From assembly GCA_036936605.1 (NCBI GenBank), contig JAUPFV010000002.1:160634813-160698812 (forward strand): a stretch of DNA of 64,000 nucleotides, written 5' to 3'. Source of the DNA: Limnanthes douglasii subsp. nivea (taxonomy: Eukaryota > Streptophyta > Magnoliopsida > Brassicales > Limnanthaceae). How positions within the stretch are numbered: position 1 is the first letter of the stretch; each line of letters begins with the position of its first letter. The notes under the pieces are model-generated. The model searched no databases, was not told the DNA's origin, and saw only the letters and a program-made list of their open reading frames with translations. Shown in pieces: positions 33,211 through 44,616 of the stretch. The position numbers and the translations under genes were made by a program.

Positions 33211-33591
33211 TTAATCTTCGAATAAACCAGTTGGTGAGCAATTAACAATTGCATCTTCTCTATGTGCGATGGATTCCTTTAGATAGATAATCATATCTCT
33301 CGATATCCAATCATTATCTTCCCACTGCCATACGTTTCCTGCCTCTAAGCGCAAATCTAAACAAAGATCAGAAACACGTAGCAAGGGTTCTAATTTTAGT
33401 TCTTTGTACCTCGCAGCGGCGCTTTCTCGTGTTTGAACGTGGGGGCCGACAAATCCAAGCCTCCCGTAGTCAAAGTACATCCTGCATAAAAATTGGTCCT
33501 AAAAATTGTCTTTCTTTGCATCCGAGCTTGTGGTCTTCACGTACTTCACCGCTTGGAGCAAGTGTTGGTCTTCATCGACGCACCAACTCAT
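33211..33591 (-). CDS. Small Myb/SANT-like protein encoded by the MULE
   Basis: Minus strand. The ATG at 33591 opens MSWCVDEDQHLLQAV. Without splicing the frame hits a TAG about 30 codons in. A 63-bp intron with donor gtacgt (33544) and acceptor atgcag (ending 33482) removes that stop, keeps the frame (47 + 271 nt = 318 nt, 105 residues plus stop) and joins AVK to MYFDYGRLGFVGPH. The spliced N-terminus then has the spacing of a single Myb/SANT repeat: W at 3, DED at 6-8, LL, AV, a middle helix region, and TRESAAARYKEL at the position of the recognition helix; the second tryptophan is not obvious. The C-terminal 50 residues (VWQWEDNDWISRDMIIYLKE..) are not recognised. It could bind DNA, possibly element motifs; this is inference. 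Confidence 0.55.
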
Positions 33592-34154
33592 ACCTATTTC
33601 CTATTTGAAGTGTTTAAATTGTTTAAGAGTATACAATATGTAGTTTCATGGAGGTATATATAAGGGAGAAATATTAGGGTTGTAAGTAGGCGGGTAATAT
33701 TTTCTAGCTTATTTTTTGGCGGGAGGATTAAAGTTAAGTAATAATTTTTGGCGGGAGTATAACATGTCACCCATCAGGCGTATTTACTTTCGGTATTGCA
33801 TTCGTAAATCGCGCAACGTAACATATATCGTTGTGGTTGTAATTAGTAACACGCGTGTTATATAGTGTCAAACCTTCATGTTGCGCGAGCTATTCACACC
33901 ACACAAAGTCATGTGTTGGTCGGTAATCCCTTTGTCAACATCCTTAAGAAATTTGGTTTGTTACAGTTATATCGCGCATTCTATACAACATACAACGCAT
34001 ATTAATTCAAAACAACCCCCCTATGCCTAACACTTCGCGCGAGTTACAAAAAACACGATACGCTAATTACGTTACACCTCATACGCGAGACAATTGTGGT
34101 TACAAGTCCTACAAAACATTTCTATCTGGCGCGAGTCACATTGGAAATACAATG

Positions 34155-37100
34155 CTACAAATCGGATGCCCTTAAATTAGTGTTCTTGTCGTTCAGGAAG
34201 TGGTTGAAGATTTCTGCACGTGCTCTAGCTGGCATACACTTGCTATATTTCTTGCCTACGAAGCCGTGCTGGATAATATCTTTCACATACTGACAGACGA
34301 ACACTCCACAGTCAAGCGTATCTTTTTTTTGCCGTGGGATTTTGATAGCTGCTTTAACTTTGTATCCATTCTTCACACGCGGTATGTATCTCTTCCTCAT
34401 ACAATAGTTGAGCTTGTCAAATAAGAAAAATGTTAGTTTCGTTTTTTGAAGTTAAATGTGTAATATTAATGTCGCGAATCACTTTACATTAGGACGCGAG
34501 ATCCATCCTTTTACACGTGATTCGCACACAGACTGACGCGAGATGTATAAGGAGCCTGCAAACAATGAACATACATCGTCACACAATAATGTTTCGTACT
34601 ACTTACCAAAGCATCGCTAGTTTTCTAGTGTTGTCTGGAGTGAATTTGCTAAGAGGGGCCAGGGAATTGTAGTTTTTTGCCGAACCATTCTCCAAGTCTA
34701 TTACCAACAACGTCCAGTGGTTAGTACCGTTTTCATTTATGGTGCATACCGGAACAAATGCGATAAACGTGTCTTTTGCGCTCTCAAATACTGCGTCAAT
34801 AACGTTTGTAACATCTGCTCTTTTGGCTAGTAATGTCTGTAATAGAACCATTGTACAACATCAATATCAAACTTCTCATCACTTCAAATGTGTATTTATT
34901 AATAAGATACTAACCGTTGCCACTCCTGATATCTGAATAGCATTTTATTTACAATTGTACTCGTCATTCAGTCCTTTAAAAGGTACGGTCCAGTTTGAAT
35001 CTTGAAGCAGCTTATATATCCAGGCATCGATGATCTGCACGACGTAAAAATCATAGTTATATCTAGAGTAGTTGTTCATTATTTGTGTTCTATCAAGTTT
35101 CTAAGCTTTACCTTGAAATCTAGCTCCCCTTCGTTTGCTACGACCATTAGTTCTGTGACGCTAACACTTAGTCGGTATAAAAATTCATGCTCTGCCAAAT
35201 ACCATACCTCAGAGTCTAGTTGATCTTCGTTTTGTTGAATTCGAAGGACCTTGCGGTATTGACGAACATCTATTAAGTTCGTAGTAGCTGTTTCTTTTTC
35301 CCAAGTTTGTTCACTAGTTCCCGCCTCTTGCGTCTGTGTAAGTAAATCCCAATTTGGATTTATATTATCTACTAACTGCGAAACAACATAAACCTGGTTA
35401 AATAACCATCCCCAACTTACAAATCAGTATAGTACTGTTATCATAGTTAAGAACATACCATTGTAGGTGCATCTCGTAACAGACTTTTCGACGCACTAAT
35501 GTCCCCCGACTTTCCTCCACTCGAGTGTATGGCCGTCACCTTATCAATTTCGTCAAAAAATGATTGTGTACATAATACGAATGCATCATCGAGGTTTGGA
35601 AGATCAAAACAATATGCGTCCACTTCCACTGTTGGTTGCACTGGTTCTCTGGTCTCCGGCTGCGTTAGTACTTCCAACTTCACTTTGCGTTGCGCTTCCA
35701 ACTTCGTTTGCAACTCGTTCTTTGATTTTACAGCAGTTCCCACTTCCACCCCGGTTTCAGTTTTGGGTTGTCTAGTAACACTTGCTGTGCTAGGGACATT
35801 TCCTTTCTGTAGCCTTCTCTTTCTCACATAACAGACCTGTAAAAAATGCAACCAAAAGCCTCGGTTTTTTTATATAAGGGGACTCGCGTCCTGATGCAGC
35901 ACTCTTAACTCACGCGGCATGAACCACATGATGCTGTATATCGCGCATGACGAAACTGGCACATGCCTTTTGTCGGATGCCAAGATGCGCGAGGTACTCA
36001 TCCATGGTAACATGGCCGTCTCGTAATGTCGCGTGATACAGGGCAAATGATCATAACCTCGCGCGAGTCATACAATACGGGAACCATATGACTATAGTTA
36101 CATTTTCCAACTCGTACAGTTGCAATACATAAATCGCGTGAGGCACACGCGAACCTCTGCATGCAATAACGCGACTCATATTAGACAGTTGTCAATGGGG
36201 CACTTTAGGTTTGCCCTATGGTTTCTGTATATATCAGAAATTACTTAGACAACTTCGTTCGAGCATTGATTTTGATCTTACAACATCCTCCTCCATTAGA
36301 TAGAACATAATGACTATAACATAACATTTCCGGAACTCGAAAATTTAAAAACATCTCTATCGTATTAAACAACATTTAAAACCCACTATTTAAATTCGAA
36401 GTTTGGAAAACAACAGCGTGGCCAAATTAAAAACAAATGTACTTTAACATAGCTATAAGAAGTTGAATCTTAATAACTTAAGATCCACTTACATCTTCAT
36501 GTCCATGCTCCCCGGCCTTCGGCGCACTTGTCGGAGTTTCATGTGGAGCACTTCTATTCATTTCCGTCCCAGTATTTTGCTCACCAACATTTGGAATTGC
36601 CACATCTACCTATGTTCCTTTTGAACCAGCATCAACACAAACTGTATCAGCTGCAGGTTCGGCCCGATTATGTTCTCCTACAGTCTCCTTCCCATCAACA
36701 TCTACCTGTAACTATTATGTCGTTTTAGCTGCAACCTCAAGAGGTTCTGCATCTATTGGTATTTGTTCAGTTGCTGCTGCCACAATAGCATTTTGCACTT
36801 CTTGCTCTTCAAACCCTTTAACAGTTTCTGAGGTTACATCAATTGCTTGTGCTTCGATGGGTTTTGGCTCGTGCTGCACACCTTGGTCTTCAAACTCTTG
36901 TGCAGTTTCAGCCACAAGAAAAGTTGGTTCTTCTTCATTGGGTATAATACCAATTTCCCCTTCAGCAGCCGCTCCTACTGCCTCAACCGTGGATTTGACT
37001 GCACCGACATTAATCTGTACCTCAACCGTCGACGGGACAAGCCTGCATTTGTCAACACCCAAAACATACAAACTTTTTTGTATTTACCTGCCCCTCCCCC

Positions 37101-39397
37101 GATGTCTCATTAACATCAATCGGTCCTTCAGGAGATTCAGATACCTTACCTTCCTCAACCGTCGCACCTCCGTCCTGTACCAACTCTTGTTTGTCTTCTT
37201 CATTGTCATTAGCTGTAGAACCCTCTATAATTACTTCATCTCTATCAAGTTTTTTCTCTCCTTCTTCTAACCTTTTCATCCCGTGTTTTCTTGAGACATA
37301 AACAATGGTTTTAGGAACCTCCTCCACTGTTTCCGATACATCGACCCCTTTCACTGGGGACTCCTCCTCTACCGAACAGAACGGTAGCACACAAACCTTT
37401 TTTAGTGCTTCATTAACATCAGCTTCTTCATCTTCTTGGTCACCTTTAAAAGCTTGTTCTTGAAGCTTCGAAGTCAACAAAGCAACCTCCCTTTGGAGTT
37501 CTTCAATCTGTGGTGAAATTCAAGAAGTATTAGGCAAATTAATGAAAATGGAATATTACAATTTATTACCTATCGAACGACTTACTTGTCTATTATTTTG
37601 GGCCAGAGAAATCTTTAGCCTTTTGTTTTCTACGGAGTACCTATATTTGACATTGGTTCTCTTCTTAACATACTCCATTTTCTTCAATAAAATATTACAA
37701 GCGCTTGCCTTGTAAACTTTCATCCTCCTCGTCCGGGTGCTTGAGCTGCCCTCTTTCTGGGGTGTATTTTTTTGATGATCCATCCACCCCTGCAGCTGCT
37801 GCCCGTAATCCTCATCCCCTCCCTGGTAATCTAATGTACCAGAGCCCTGTCCAATCTCCACCCTATTTGTTTGCTCTCCTCTACTATACTTGGCCCGTTT
37901 CCCTCCTCTAGTGATCACCGATTTTTTCCTTTTTCCTTTTGACATGCTTACACACCCTGTCCCGGCCTCCCCCGACCCGAATGCCAGTTCTTCAGCTTCC
38001 GTCAGCTCGAGCTCCCCATCAAATACCTGCAAATCAACGTTAATGTTTCATCTAACACAGTACACGCACGAACACGACGCGCATCAGTAAACAGAAGTTC
38101 TGACATAACGCGAATCTTGGGTTTACTTATGTCCCATGTCGCGCGACGGATTACATTTCACCATTGTCACGCGAATCACATGTAACAAGGCCCCTCCATA
38201 AGGGTCTCTAACGCGACACATGCATTCACTAACTAGGTCCTGTTATTTTACCATCCCAAACCTCATGTCGCGCGACATATACGCGATGCACTATGAATCG
38301 TGTCGCACATACATCGCGCTAGAATTCCGCTACTTCGCGCAACATACTATGACAACATATTAAAACAGCAATAACTTACCTCCTCATCTGCCAGCTTCCT
38401 CACCCTTTTAACAACCGCTATAGTCGCCTCCTTGCATTCCAGCCCCCACCATTTGTAGCATCTAGGTACCATGTTTGGCCTCACCAGATCTGCACCTAGC
38501 GTGGTGTGCTCCATTATGAAGGGCTGCAAGGTAAAGCCAGACTCGTATCACTTTCATAATAGAACAAAATAACACACTAATTGTTCGATACAAACCAACA
38601 AAACTGCTACGCAGCCAATGACGTGATCGGGTGTCCCTTTATCCAAACAGTTTACCATCGACTTCGTTAGCTTCTCAACAATGGCTCGGGACAAATCATA
38701 ATCATTAATTTTGTTCATGTCTTCTACGTAGGAAACCATTGTCCAGACCATGATATCTCCAGACACAGAATAGAATAGGGTTGAACAAATGAATAGTATT
38801 AAAAGCTTCGCAACGTCGGTCACGGATTCCTCACTACCATCCTTGGCCGCTATTTCTATTGCATCCTGTGTCGAAACAGACGATAGTTATTGCATTTTAT
38901 ATGCCAAAACATCGCTAGATCTAATAATATGTTATTCGTACCTTTATCAACGCATTTGAAATAGCCTTTTGGTTTGACGGTCCACTTTTCCTAGCACGTG
39001 GACGCAAGAAATATTTATGCATCAGTGCAGACTCGTTCTCCGCACCATCTTCAAATCTTCCACTGAAAGCCCCTAATCTGTTCATAGGCATTTCCTCCGT
39101 TCCGTGTTTAAGACCGAAAATTGCTTTAACATCCTTCGTTGTAAGCTTCACCCGCTTTGAACCTATTCTAAAACAGCAGTTCTTTGGTGAGTATCTCTTT
39201 ATAATCTCCTCTAGAACCTTGTTAAGCCGCTTCTTCGGCACGTCTTCGTTCCTTGTCTCAAAGGAAGTTTTAAGCAAAGTATAAAATGGCGTGTTCTTTG
39301 TAGCCTCAATATGCTCCTCGGTGACTATATCTTTCTGCAGCAAATTCAATATGCTCACCAGACTAGACCTGTAAAAAGTACCTTTGCCCATTGCAGA
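34155..39397 (-). CDS. DUF1985-linker-Ulp1 (C48) cysteine protease gene of the MULE
   Basis: Multi-exon, minus strand. N-terminal exons (39397-38921, 38823-38554, 38529-38347) encode a DUF1985 domain: FYTLLKTSFETRN, FRIGSKRVKLTTKDVKAIFG, FLRPRARKSG, DVAKLLILFICSTLF, WTMVSYVEDMNKINDYDLSR. A linker (38.0-35.4 kb) is basic at first (GKRKKSVITRGGKRAKY, likely NLS), then Glu/Val/Ala-rich. Exons 35365-35116, about 35037-34950 and 34836-34609 lead into the Ulp1 core: catalytic His in NHW (codon 34717-34719), then KNYNSL where Asp is usual (codon 34666-34668), donor gtaagt after the CTTTG end. The last exon has the Gln-Cys end (PRQKKDTLDCGVFVC, Cys codon 34308-34310). Ulp1 proteases cleave SUMO or its precursor. 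In-frame stops in the linker near 36.6-36.72 kb suggest damage or an exon I mis-set. Confidence 0.75.
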
Positions 39398-39623
39398 ACC
39401 TGTTTGAACAAAACAAAACACACGTAAGAATCCCAACTGCACTGCCTACTTATACTATATCTAGCGACACAGTAGATACACAACGCACGTATCATTACCA
39501 GGTTGAAATCCCCAACGATCATATAACTACTGCTTACGCAATACATCAACTAAACTCGCGCAAGGGCATACAATCGGTAAATTGTCCTTATCTCACACAA
39601 CCTAGGCGCGAATCATGCTAACC

Positions 39624-40231
39624 AGAAACCAAATAGCAGGGAGAGCCTGCTAACTGACTTGCCACACGCGAATTAGGTTATACGATGAACCCAGTACAGA
39701 CACATATTTCACGTTTCCCAATCAACCATTTCCATCAATATGAATTTCAAAACCATTTACTGCCCTAACAAAGCATTCATATAACATACGCGTAATAGAA
39801 CCACGAACTACTCTGCCCGTAATCAAAGCTACCAAAATTAATCCAAACCGATAATAATCCTACGCGAGACACATAACTATTTCTGTGAAAAACAACTACA
39901 ACAGCACCCAGTTTACTACCTCGCGCGACTAGAAACCAAATAGCAGGGAGAGCCTGCTAACTGACTTGCCACACGCGAATTAGGTTATACGATGAACCCA
40001 GTACAAACACATATTTCACATTTCCCAAGCAACCATTTCCATCAATATGAATTTCAAAACCATTTACTGCCCTAACAAAGCATTCACATAACATACGCGT
40101 AATAGAACCACTACTCTGCCCCTAATCAAAGCTACCAAAATTAATCCAAACCGATAATAATCCTATGCGAGACACAACACTATTTCTGTGAAAAACAACT
40201 ACAACAGCACCCAGTTTACTACCTCGCGCGA
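39624..40231. repeat. Direct tandem duplication, about 307 bp
   Basis: agaaaccaaatagcagggag.. begins at 39624 and again at 39931; the second copy runs to about 40231 (..acctcgcgcga). The copies differ by a few substitutions and a small deletion. Each contains three to five CGCG or acgcg motifs. It lies between the first recognisable DUF1985 exon and the right end of the MULE, i.e. in the likely promoter or leader of the protease gene. Confidence 0.95.
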
Positions 40232-40782
40232 GGCAGCAACCTGATTACAGTTAAGAGTCTCCCACTCTTTCTTCGACTAACGGAGGCACTCGCCGGCCGG
40301 AGAAACTAACACGGTACGTATTGACATCATCGAACTGTAAACGAAAACAAACTAACCTTGAATGTCCTTTGACGGGGGTTCGAAATCTGGTGCACCGGTG
40401 GTTTATGCTTCGGACGACAAAAAATCGAGGCAGGTTCTACACAATGTTGCTTCTACCTTCGCCGGAGTGTTTAGTCAGTCGTTCGCCGGAGGTTCTTAGT
40501 AAAAAAGGAGACGGTTCGTTTACAGGTTTCTTTTTGGGTTCTAATTGTTCTCTGACTTTCTTCTAAAGTTTTCTTGTCTTTTTGGTATCTTAAAGTTTTT
40601 GGGATTTTGGGGGAAAGTACAAATTAGAAAAATAGTAACCTATTTTCTCTTTCTTCTAGTATTAGGGCTATTTTGATAAAAATATAGTCCTCTTACTACT
40701 GGTCTAATGGACTTATATTTGGGTACTTATTTAGGATTAGATACTTGAAAAGATATTTATGGGTACTTTTCCCTTTATTTTT

Positions 40783-41055
40783 TATGTATTTATAATATTA
40801 AAGCTTAATTTAAAAATAAATGATGATAATGAGTAAATATATAAACAACTATAAAAACATTTTTGAGTTAAAAGGAAAATCTGAATCATTATTCATTTAA
40901 GTACAAGAAAAAAGAGGCAATTTTCTTTTCTATGTTTACTCAGTTGAATTGAAGAAGCAAAACCCCTCGGCTATTAGTGGTGTGGGAATTTACTTCTCTC
41001 CAAAAGAATCAAATATCTCTCTCTAGTCAAACTCTCTCATGTATGTAGCCTCTGC
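40783..41055. other. Spacer between the MULE and the IQM gene
   Basis: AT-rich, with ctctctctctagtc pyrimidine runs toward the right. It is the immediate upstream region of the IQM gene; the MULE ends about 280 bp from that gene's TATA box, so it could influence its expression. No coding frame. Confidence 0.6.
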
Positions 41056-41067
41056 CTATAAAAATAG
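41056..41067 (+). promoter_or_regulatory. Probable TATA box of the IQM gene
   Basis: ctataaaaatag lies 765 bp before the start codon; with the inferred leader intron (41298-41808) removed, the 5' UTR would be roughly 220 nt. Positional inference. Confidence 0.5.
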
Positions 41068-41297
41068 AAATTGGACGAGGTTAACCAAAACGTACCTTTC
41101 TTAAGCTCATCGGCTCCTATTTTTCTCTTCTTCTTTTTTCACCTAGAAAAAGACAAAACGCCAAAACCAAACACGACATAAATAAAAAAGCGACAAGATA
41201 GAAATTTTAAAACTCTCTGTTTCCCATTGACCGAAAAGTTCAATCCCTTCATTCTTCCTCCACAACCAGAATCAGAACCGGAACCGGAACCAGAAAG

Positions 41298-41684
41298 GTA
41301 ATATCTCTGAGGTTTAAAACTTAAAACTTGCTTGGCTATTGGCAATTTGGGTTTTATTTCTATGGACTACAGGAATAGAAATGTGAATGCCTCGTGAATT
41401 TTTGTCGGAAATTAAATGGGTTGGCCATTCCAAGAACCATATATTGTGTTTGTACTCAAACGTATTTCTGGGCTTTTATTTGTTGTGTTTTGTTTATATT
41501 AATGTGATGACTTTTATTAGTTAGCAAGTCTTAGTGATTTATATATTAAGTTTTTTTCTAAGACTCCCAGTCTTGTTTTTAAGTTTTTAGTTTTTAGTTC
41601 ATAAAAACGAGTATATTTGATATAATTTCTATGATTCTTTTGTTTGCCAATGTGTGTGTGACTGTGTCTATATATATATATATA

Positions 41685-41770
<86 letters not shown>

Positions 41771-41808
41771 CAGATCTACTTTTATATGAATTTGATTTTC
41801 CTTAATAG
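41298..41808 (+). other. Inferred 5' UTR intron of the IQM gene
   Basis: Donor aag|gtaatatc at 41298 and acceptor gattttccttaatag ending at 41808, 12 bases before the ATG. It contains the long (AT)n run. Leader introns are common in plant genes, but without transcripts this is only plausible. Confidence 0.5.
41669..41767. repeat. (AT)n microsatellite, about 97 bp
   Basis: Almost uninterrupted ta repeats with a single c interruption near 41687. Its six-frame translations (YIYIYI..) are artefacts. Likely highly variable in length between individuals. Confidence 0.98.
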
Positions 41809-41820
41809 AACGAACCTGGA

Positions 41821-44092
41821 ATGGGGATTTCATTTTCATGTCCGTTCCGGCAGTGGAGCGACATACTCGAGTCTGTAGTAGTGAAGTCCATGAATTCGGG
41901 GGACGAAAATTGCATAACTCCAGTTCGAACTGTAAGCCTTAAGAGTTTAACAATCTCAGAAGCATTACGATCTGGAAAGATGATGGTGGAGGAAGAGGAA
42001 TCCGTTAGCTTTGGTAGGAAATTTCAACTGGAGACAGTTGAGTCTCCTAAAGAAACCAGAATCTCAGATCTATTACCTGTCTTGGATCCGAGCAACCCCA
42101 AACACGAGGCGGCTATAAAACTACAGAAAGTTTACAAAAGTTTTAGAACTCGTAGAAAGCTTGCAGATTGTGCTGTAATAGTCGAGCAAAGCTGGTAACT
42201 ACATACCTTTCTTTCTATCTTTCTATTTACCATCATTTCACTTCTTCAGTCAGCTCATTGTGTCTTTATTATATTTTGTAGGTGGAAACTCTTGGATTTT
42301 GCTGAACTAAAGCGGAGTTCAATATCTTTCTTCGATATTGAGAAACACGAGACAGCCATCTCGCGCTGGTCAAGAGCCAGAACACGAGCTGCCAAGGTCA
42401 GTTCTTTATCAAAATAAATATGTTGCTTTTTCCTTATTTTATTTTCTTTTTTGACTTTCTCTCTTTGCAAAATAATTATACCTTTGTATTTGAAATCAAC
42501 AGGTTGGTAAAGGTCTCTCCAAGAATGACAAAGCTCAAAAACTTGCTTTACAACATTGGCTCGAAGCAGTAAGTAAACCATTTGTTAACAATTAATAGAC
42601 TTTTCATTTCTTCTCAGATTCTTATGCTCTAATTTTGTGAAACAGATTGATCCACGGCACCGCTATGGACATAATCTACATTTTTACTATGCCAAATGGC
42701 TCAATTCTCAAAGTCGAGAACCTTTTTTTTACTGGTAAATATCTCGTCTACTTAATCCTCTTCTTGCTTCTCTATATTACTGACTTACTAAAATGTGTTC
42801 TGAAAACACAGGCTTGATATCGGAGAAGGGAAAGAGATACTTGTCGAAAAATGCCCTCGGCCCAAACTTCAACAACAATGCATCAAATATCTCGGTCCCG
42901 TATGTACCAATTCTCCTTTTCTATAATTTGTATTTATAAGTGACATTTTTTTCAGCTCTTTTTTAACTTATTTTATGACGGCTGCTGATATTTATATAGA
43001 TGGAAAGAAAGGTGTATGAGGTTGTTTTAATAGACGGGAGGTTTGTCCACAAGCAGACAGGCGAGTTCGTTGACATGACCGGAGAGGATAAAGATGCTAA
43101 GTGGATTTTTGTCCTTAGCACTTCAAAAATCATGTATATCGGGAAGAAAAAGAAAGGCACATTTCAACATTCGAGTTTCTTGGCTGGAGGAGCCACAATT
43201 GCAGCTGGTAGGTTAGTTGTTGAAAACGGTCTCATCAAAGCAGTTTGGCCTCATAGCGGTCATTATCAACCGACCGAAGAGAACTTCAAAGACTTTATCT
43301 TGTTTCTTCAAGAAAATGACATTGATCTCAAGGATGTCAAGGTTGATTATATGTTTTTCATTTGAATTTTATTTATTACCCCATAAATAAATGATAGTCC
43401 TTATCCTGAGATCTTTCTCTATTCATTATGCTCAGATGAATCCAGTGGATGACGAAGAAGTTTCATTTAATAAACTAAGAAGCAGTAATCATCTTAGAAA
43501 CCACTCGTCTGAAGAAGATTTTACGGAAACATTAGAGTTTGTCGAGACTAATGAGATTATTCTCGAAGATATACAGAAAAGTCCTGCGACACCAAAATGT
43601 GGTGAAGTATCGTTCGAGAGAGTTGATTCGGAATATCGATCTGTTGAACCGAGGCATAAGAAAATCTCAGGGACAGAGGAAAATAACTGGGTCCCCAAGG
43701 AAGAAGAAAAGAACCAAGTAGTGAAGATACGGGAAGAATCCATTCTTCGCAGGATAAACTCAAAAAAGGGAACAAAGTCATTTCAACTAGGGAAACAATT
43801 ATCGTGCAAATGGACAACGGGAGCAGGCCCACGTATTGGTTGTGTAAGAGACTATCCCTCGGAGCTTCAGTTTCAGGCTCTGGAGCAAGTCAACTTGTCT
43901 CCAAGAAGTGCGGCTATCTCCAGATCAGAGTTCAACATTCGAAACTCCACTGGGATGAGTCCTAGGGACTCTGAAGAAGAAATGACACCCAAGCAGTCAT
44001 TTTCGATTCAAAATAAGATTCAACGGATAAGAACACAGGCTTCTCTATTGTTAAGAGGAACATCACTCCCAGCAATAATGATGAATTCATGA
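41821..44092 (+). CDS. IQM: IQ-motif calmodulin-binding protein of the IQM family
   Basis: Seven coding exons: 41821-42194, 42282-42396, 42503-42568, 42646-42734, 42812-42899, 43000-43341 and 43436-44092; all introns GT-AG, sum 1731 nt, 576 residues, in frame throughout. The start MGISFSCPF is characteristic of plant IQM proteins. The IQ motif ([17 protein letters not shown], residues 98-114) binds calmodulin. It is followed by the family core: [71 protein letters not shown] and [10 protein letters not shown]. The C-terminal exon is charged, Ser-rich and probably disordered. Family members act in calcium signalling (IQM1 of Arabidopsis affects stomata and interacts with catalase 2). No damage seen; a functional host gene. 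The ATG at 41821 is preferred because upstream ATGs lie in the AT repeat. Confidence 0.93.
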
Positions 44093-44616
44093 GCAATATC
44101 AGATTTTGTTCCTCTCAATTAGGACACTTTTTCTTCTTTTCCCTGTCCATAGAGAAGAAGAATATTAGGCATTCTTTTTACAAAATTTACATTCTTTGAT
44201 ATTATTTTCTTCTTTGTAGAACTACTTGGGGCAAGATTGCTCAAATTCAATACAATTCTTTTCACAAAAAGTTGTTTTTTCACCTCATAGCTTGGACTTA
44301 TTCCTTGTATCTTACTCCACAAGGTCACCTACTTGCCCTCAACATCAAGGTCCTGTTTGGATGGGAAAAAACCTCAAGAAAGAAAAAGAAAAGGAAAATA
44401 TACACACACATATATAATATTTATCAAGAAAAATAGTAATAATAACTTGAATGTAAAGTCCTAGAAAATTAACTAATTTTTTAAGTTTGAAAGAATAAAG
44501 ACCACACGCTATTATCTTTTGGTTTAATTTCGGTGTCCACATGCCATGCTGATATATCAGCCATTTCAGATCAGACCATTAAAAGTCATTTTCTTCTTCA
44601 TTTCTACGGAGCTGCC
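44093..44616. other. Spacer between the two host genes
   Basis: Holds the 3' UTR of the IQM gene and the 5' region of the Rieske gene. An upstream ATG at 44533 is in the same frame as the Rieske protein (28 codons earlier), but the start at 44617 fits a transit peptide and family length better. No other feature. Confidence 0.6.

Larger units (their letters stand above)
26241..40773 (+). mobile_element. 14.5-kb MULE with transposase, DUF1985-Ulp1 gene and two small genes
   Basis: Flanked by a perfect 9-bp duplication tttattttt (26232-26240 and 40774-40782). The left end gggaaatgtcacactaaata and the complement of the right end gggaaaagtacccataaata are weak terminal inverted repeats of roughly 28 bp with about 70% identity. 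Plus strand: MURA-type transposase (27270-29916). Minus strand: acidic protein (31464-31922), Myb/SANT-like protein (33211-33591) and DUF1985-linker-Ulp1 gene (34155-39397). MULEs carrying Ulp1-like proteases are known in plants (Kaonashi-type elements of Arabidopsis and rice, CUMULE of melon). The two small genes and the CGCG-rich non-coding DNA are what make this one unusual. All element non-coding DNA is distinctly richer in CpG than its flanks. Confidence 0.92.

Noticed and set aside
35499..35831. Plus-strand open frames opposite the protease linker
   Set aside because: Shadows of the minus-strand exon 35851-35447; the same holds for 36847-37270 and 37705-38090.
41594..41878. Open frames of 74-81 codons (IYIYIY)
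   Set aside because: Artefacts of the AT microsatellite.
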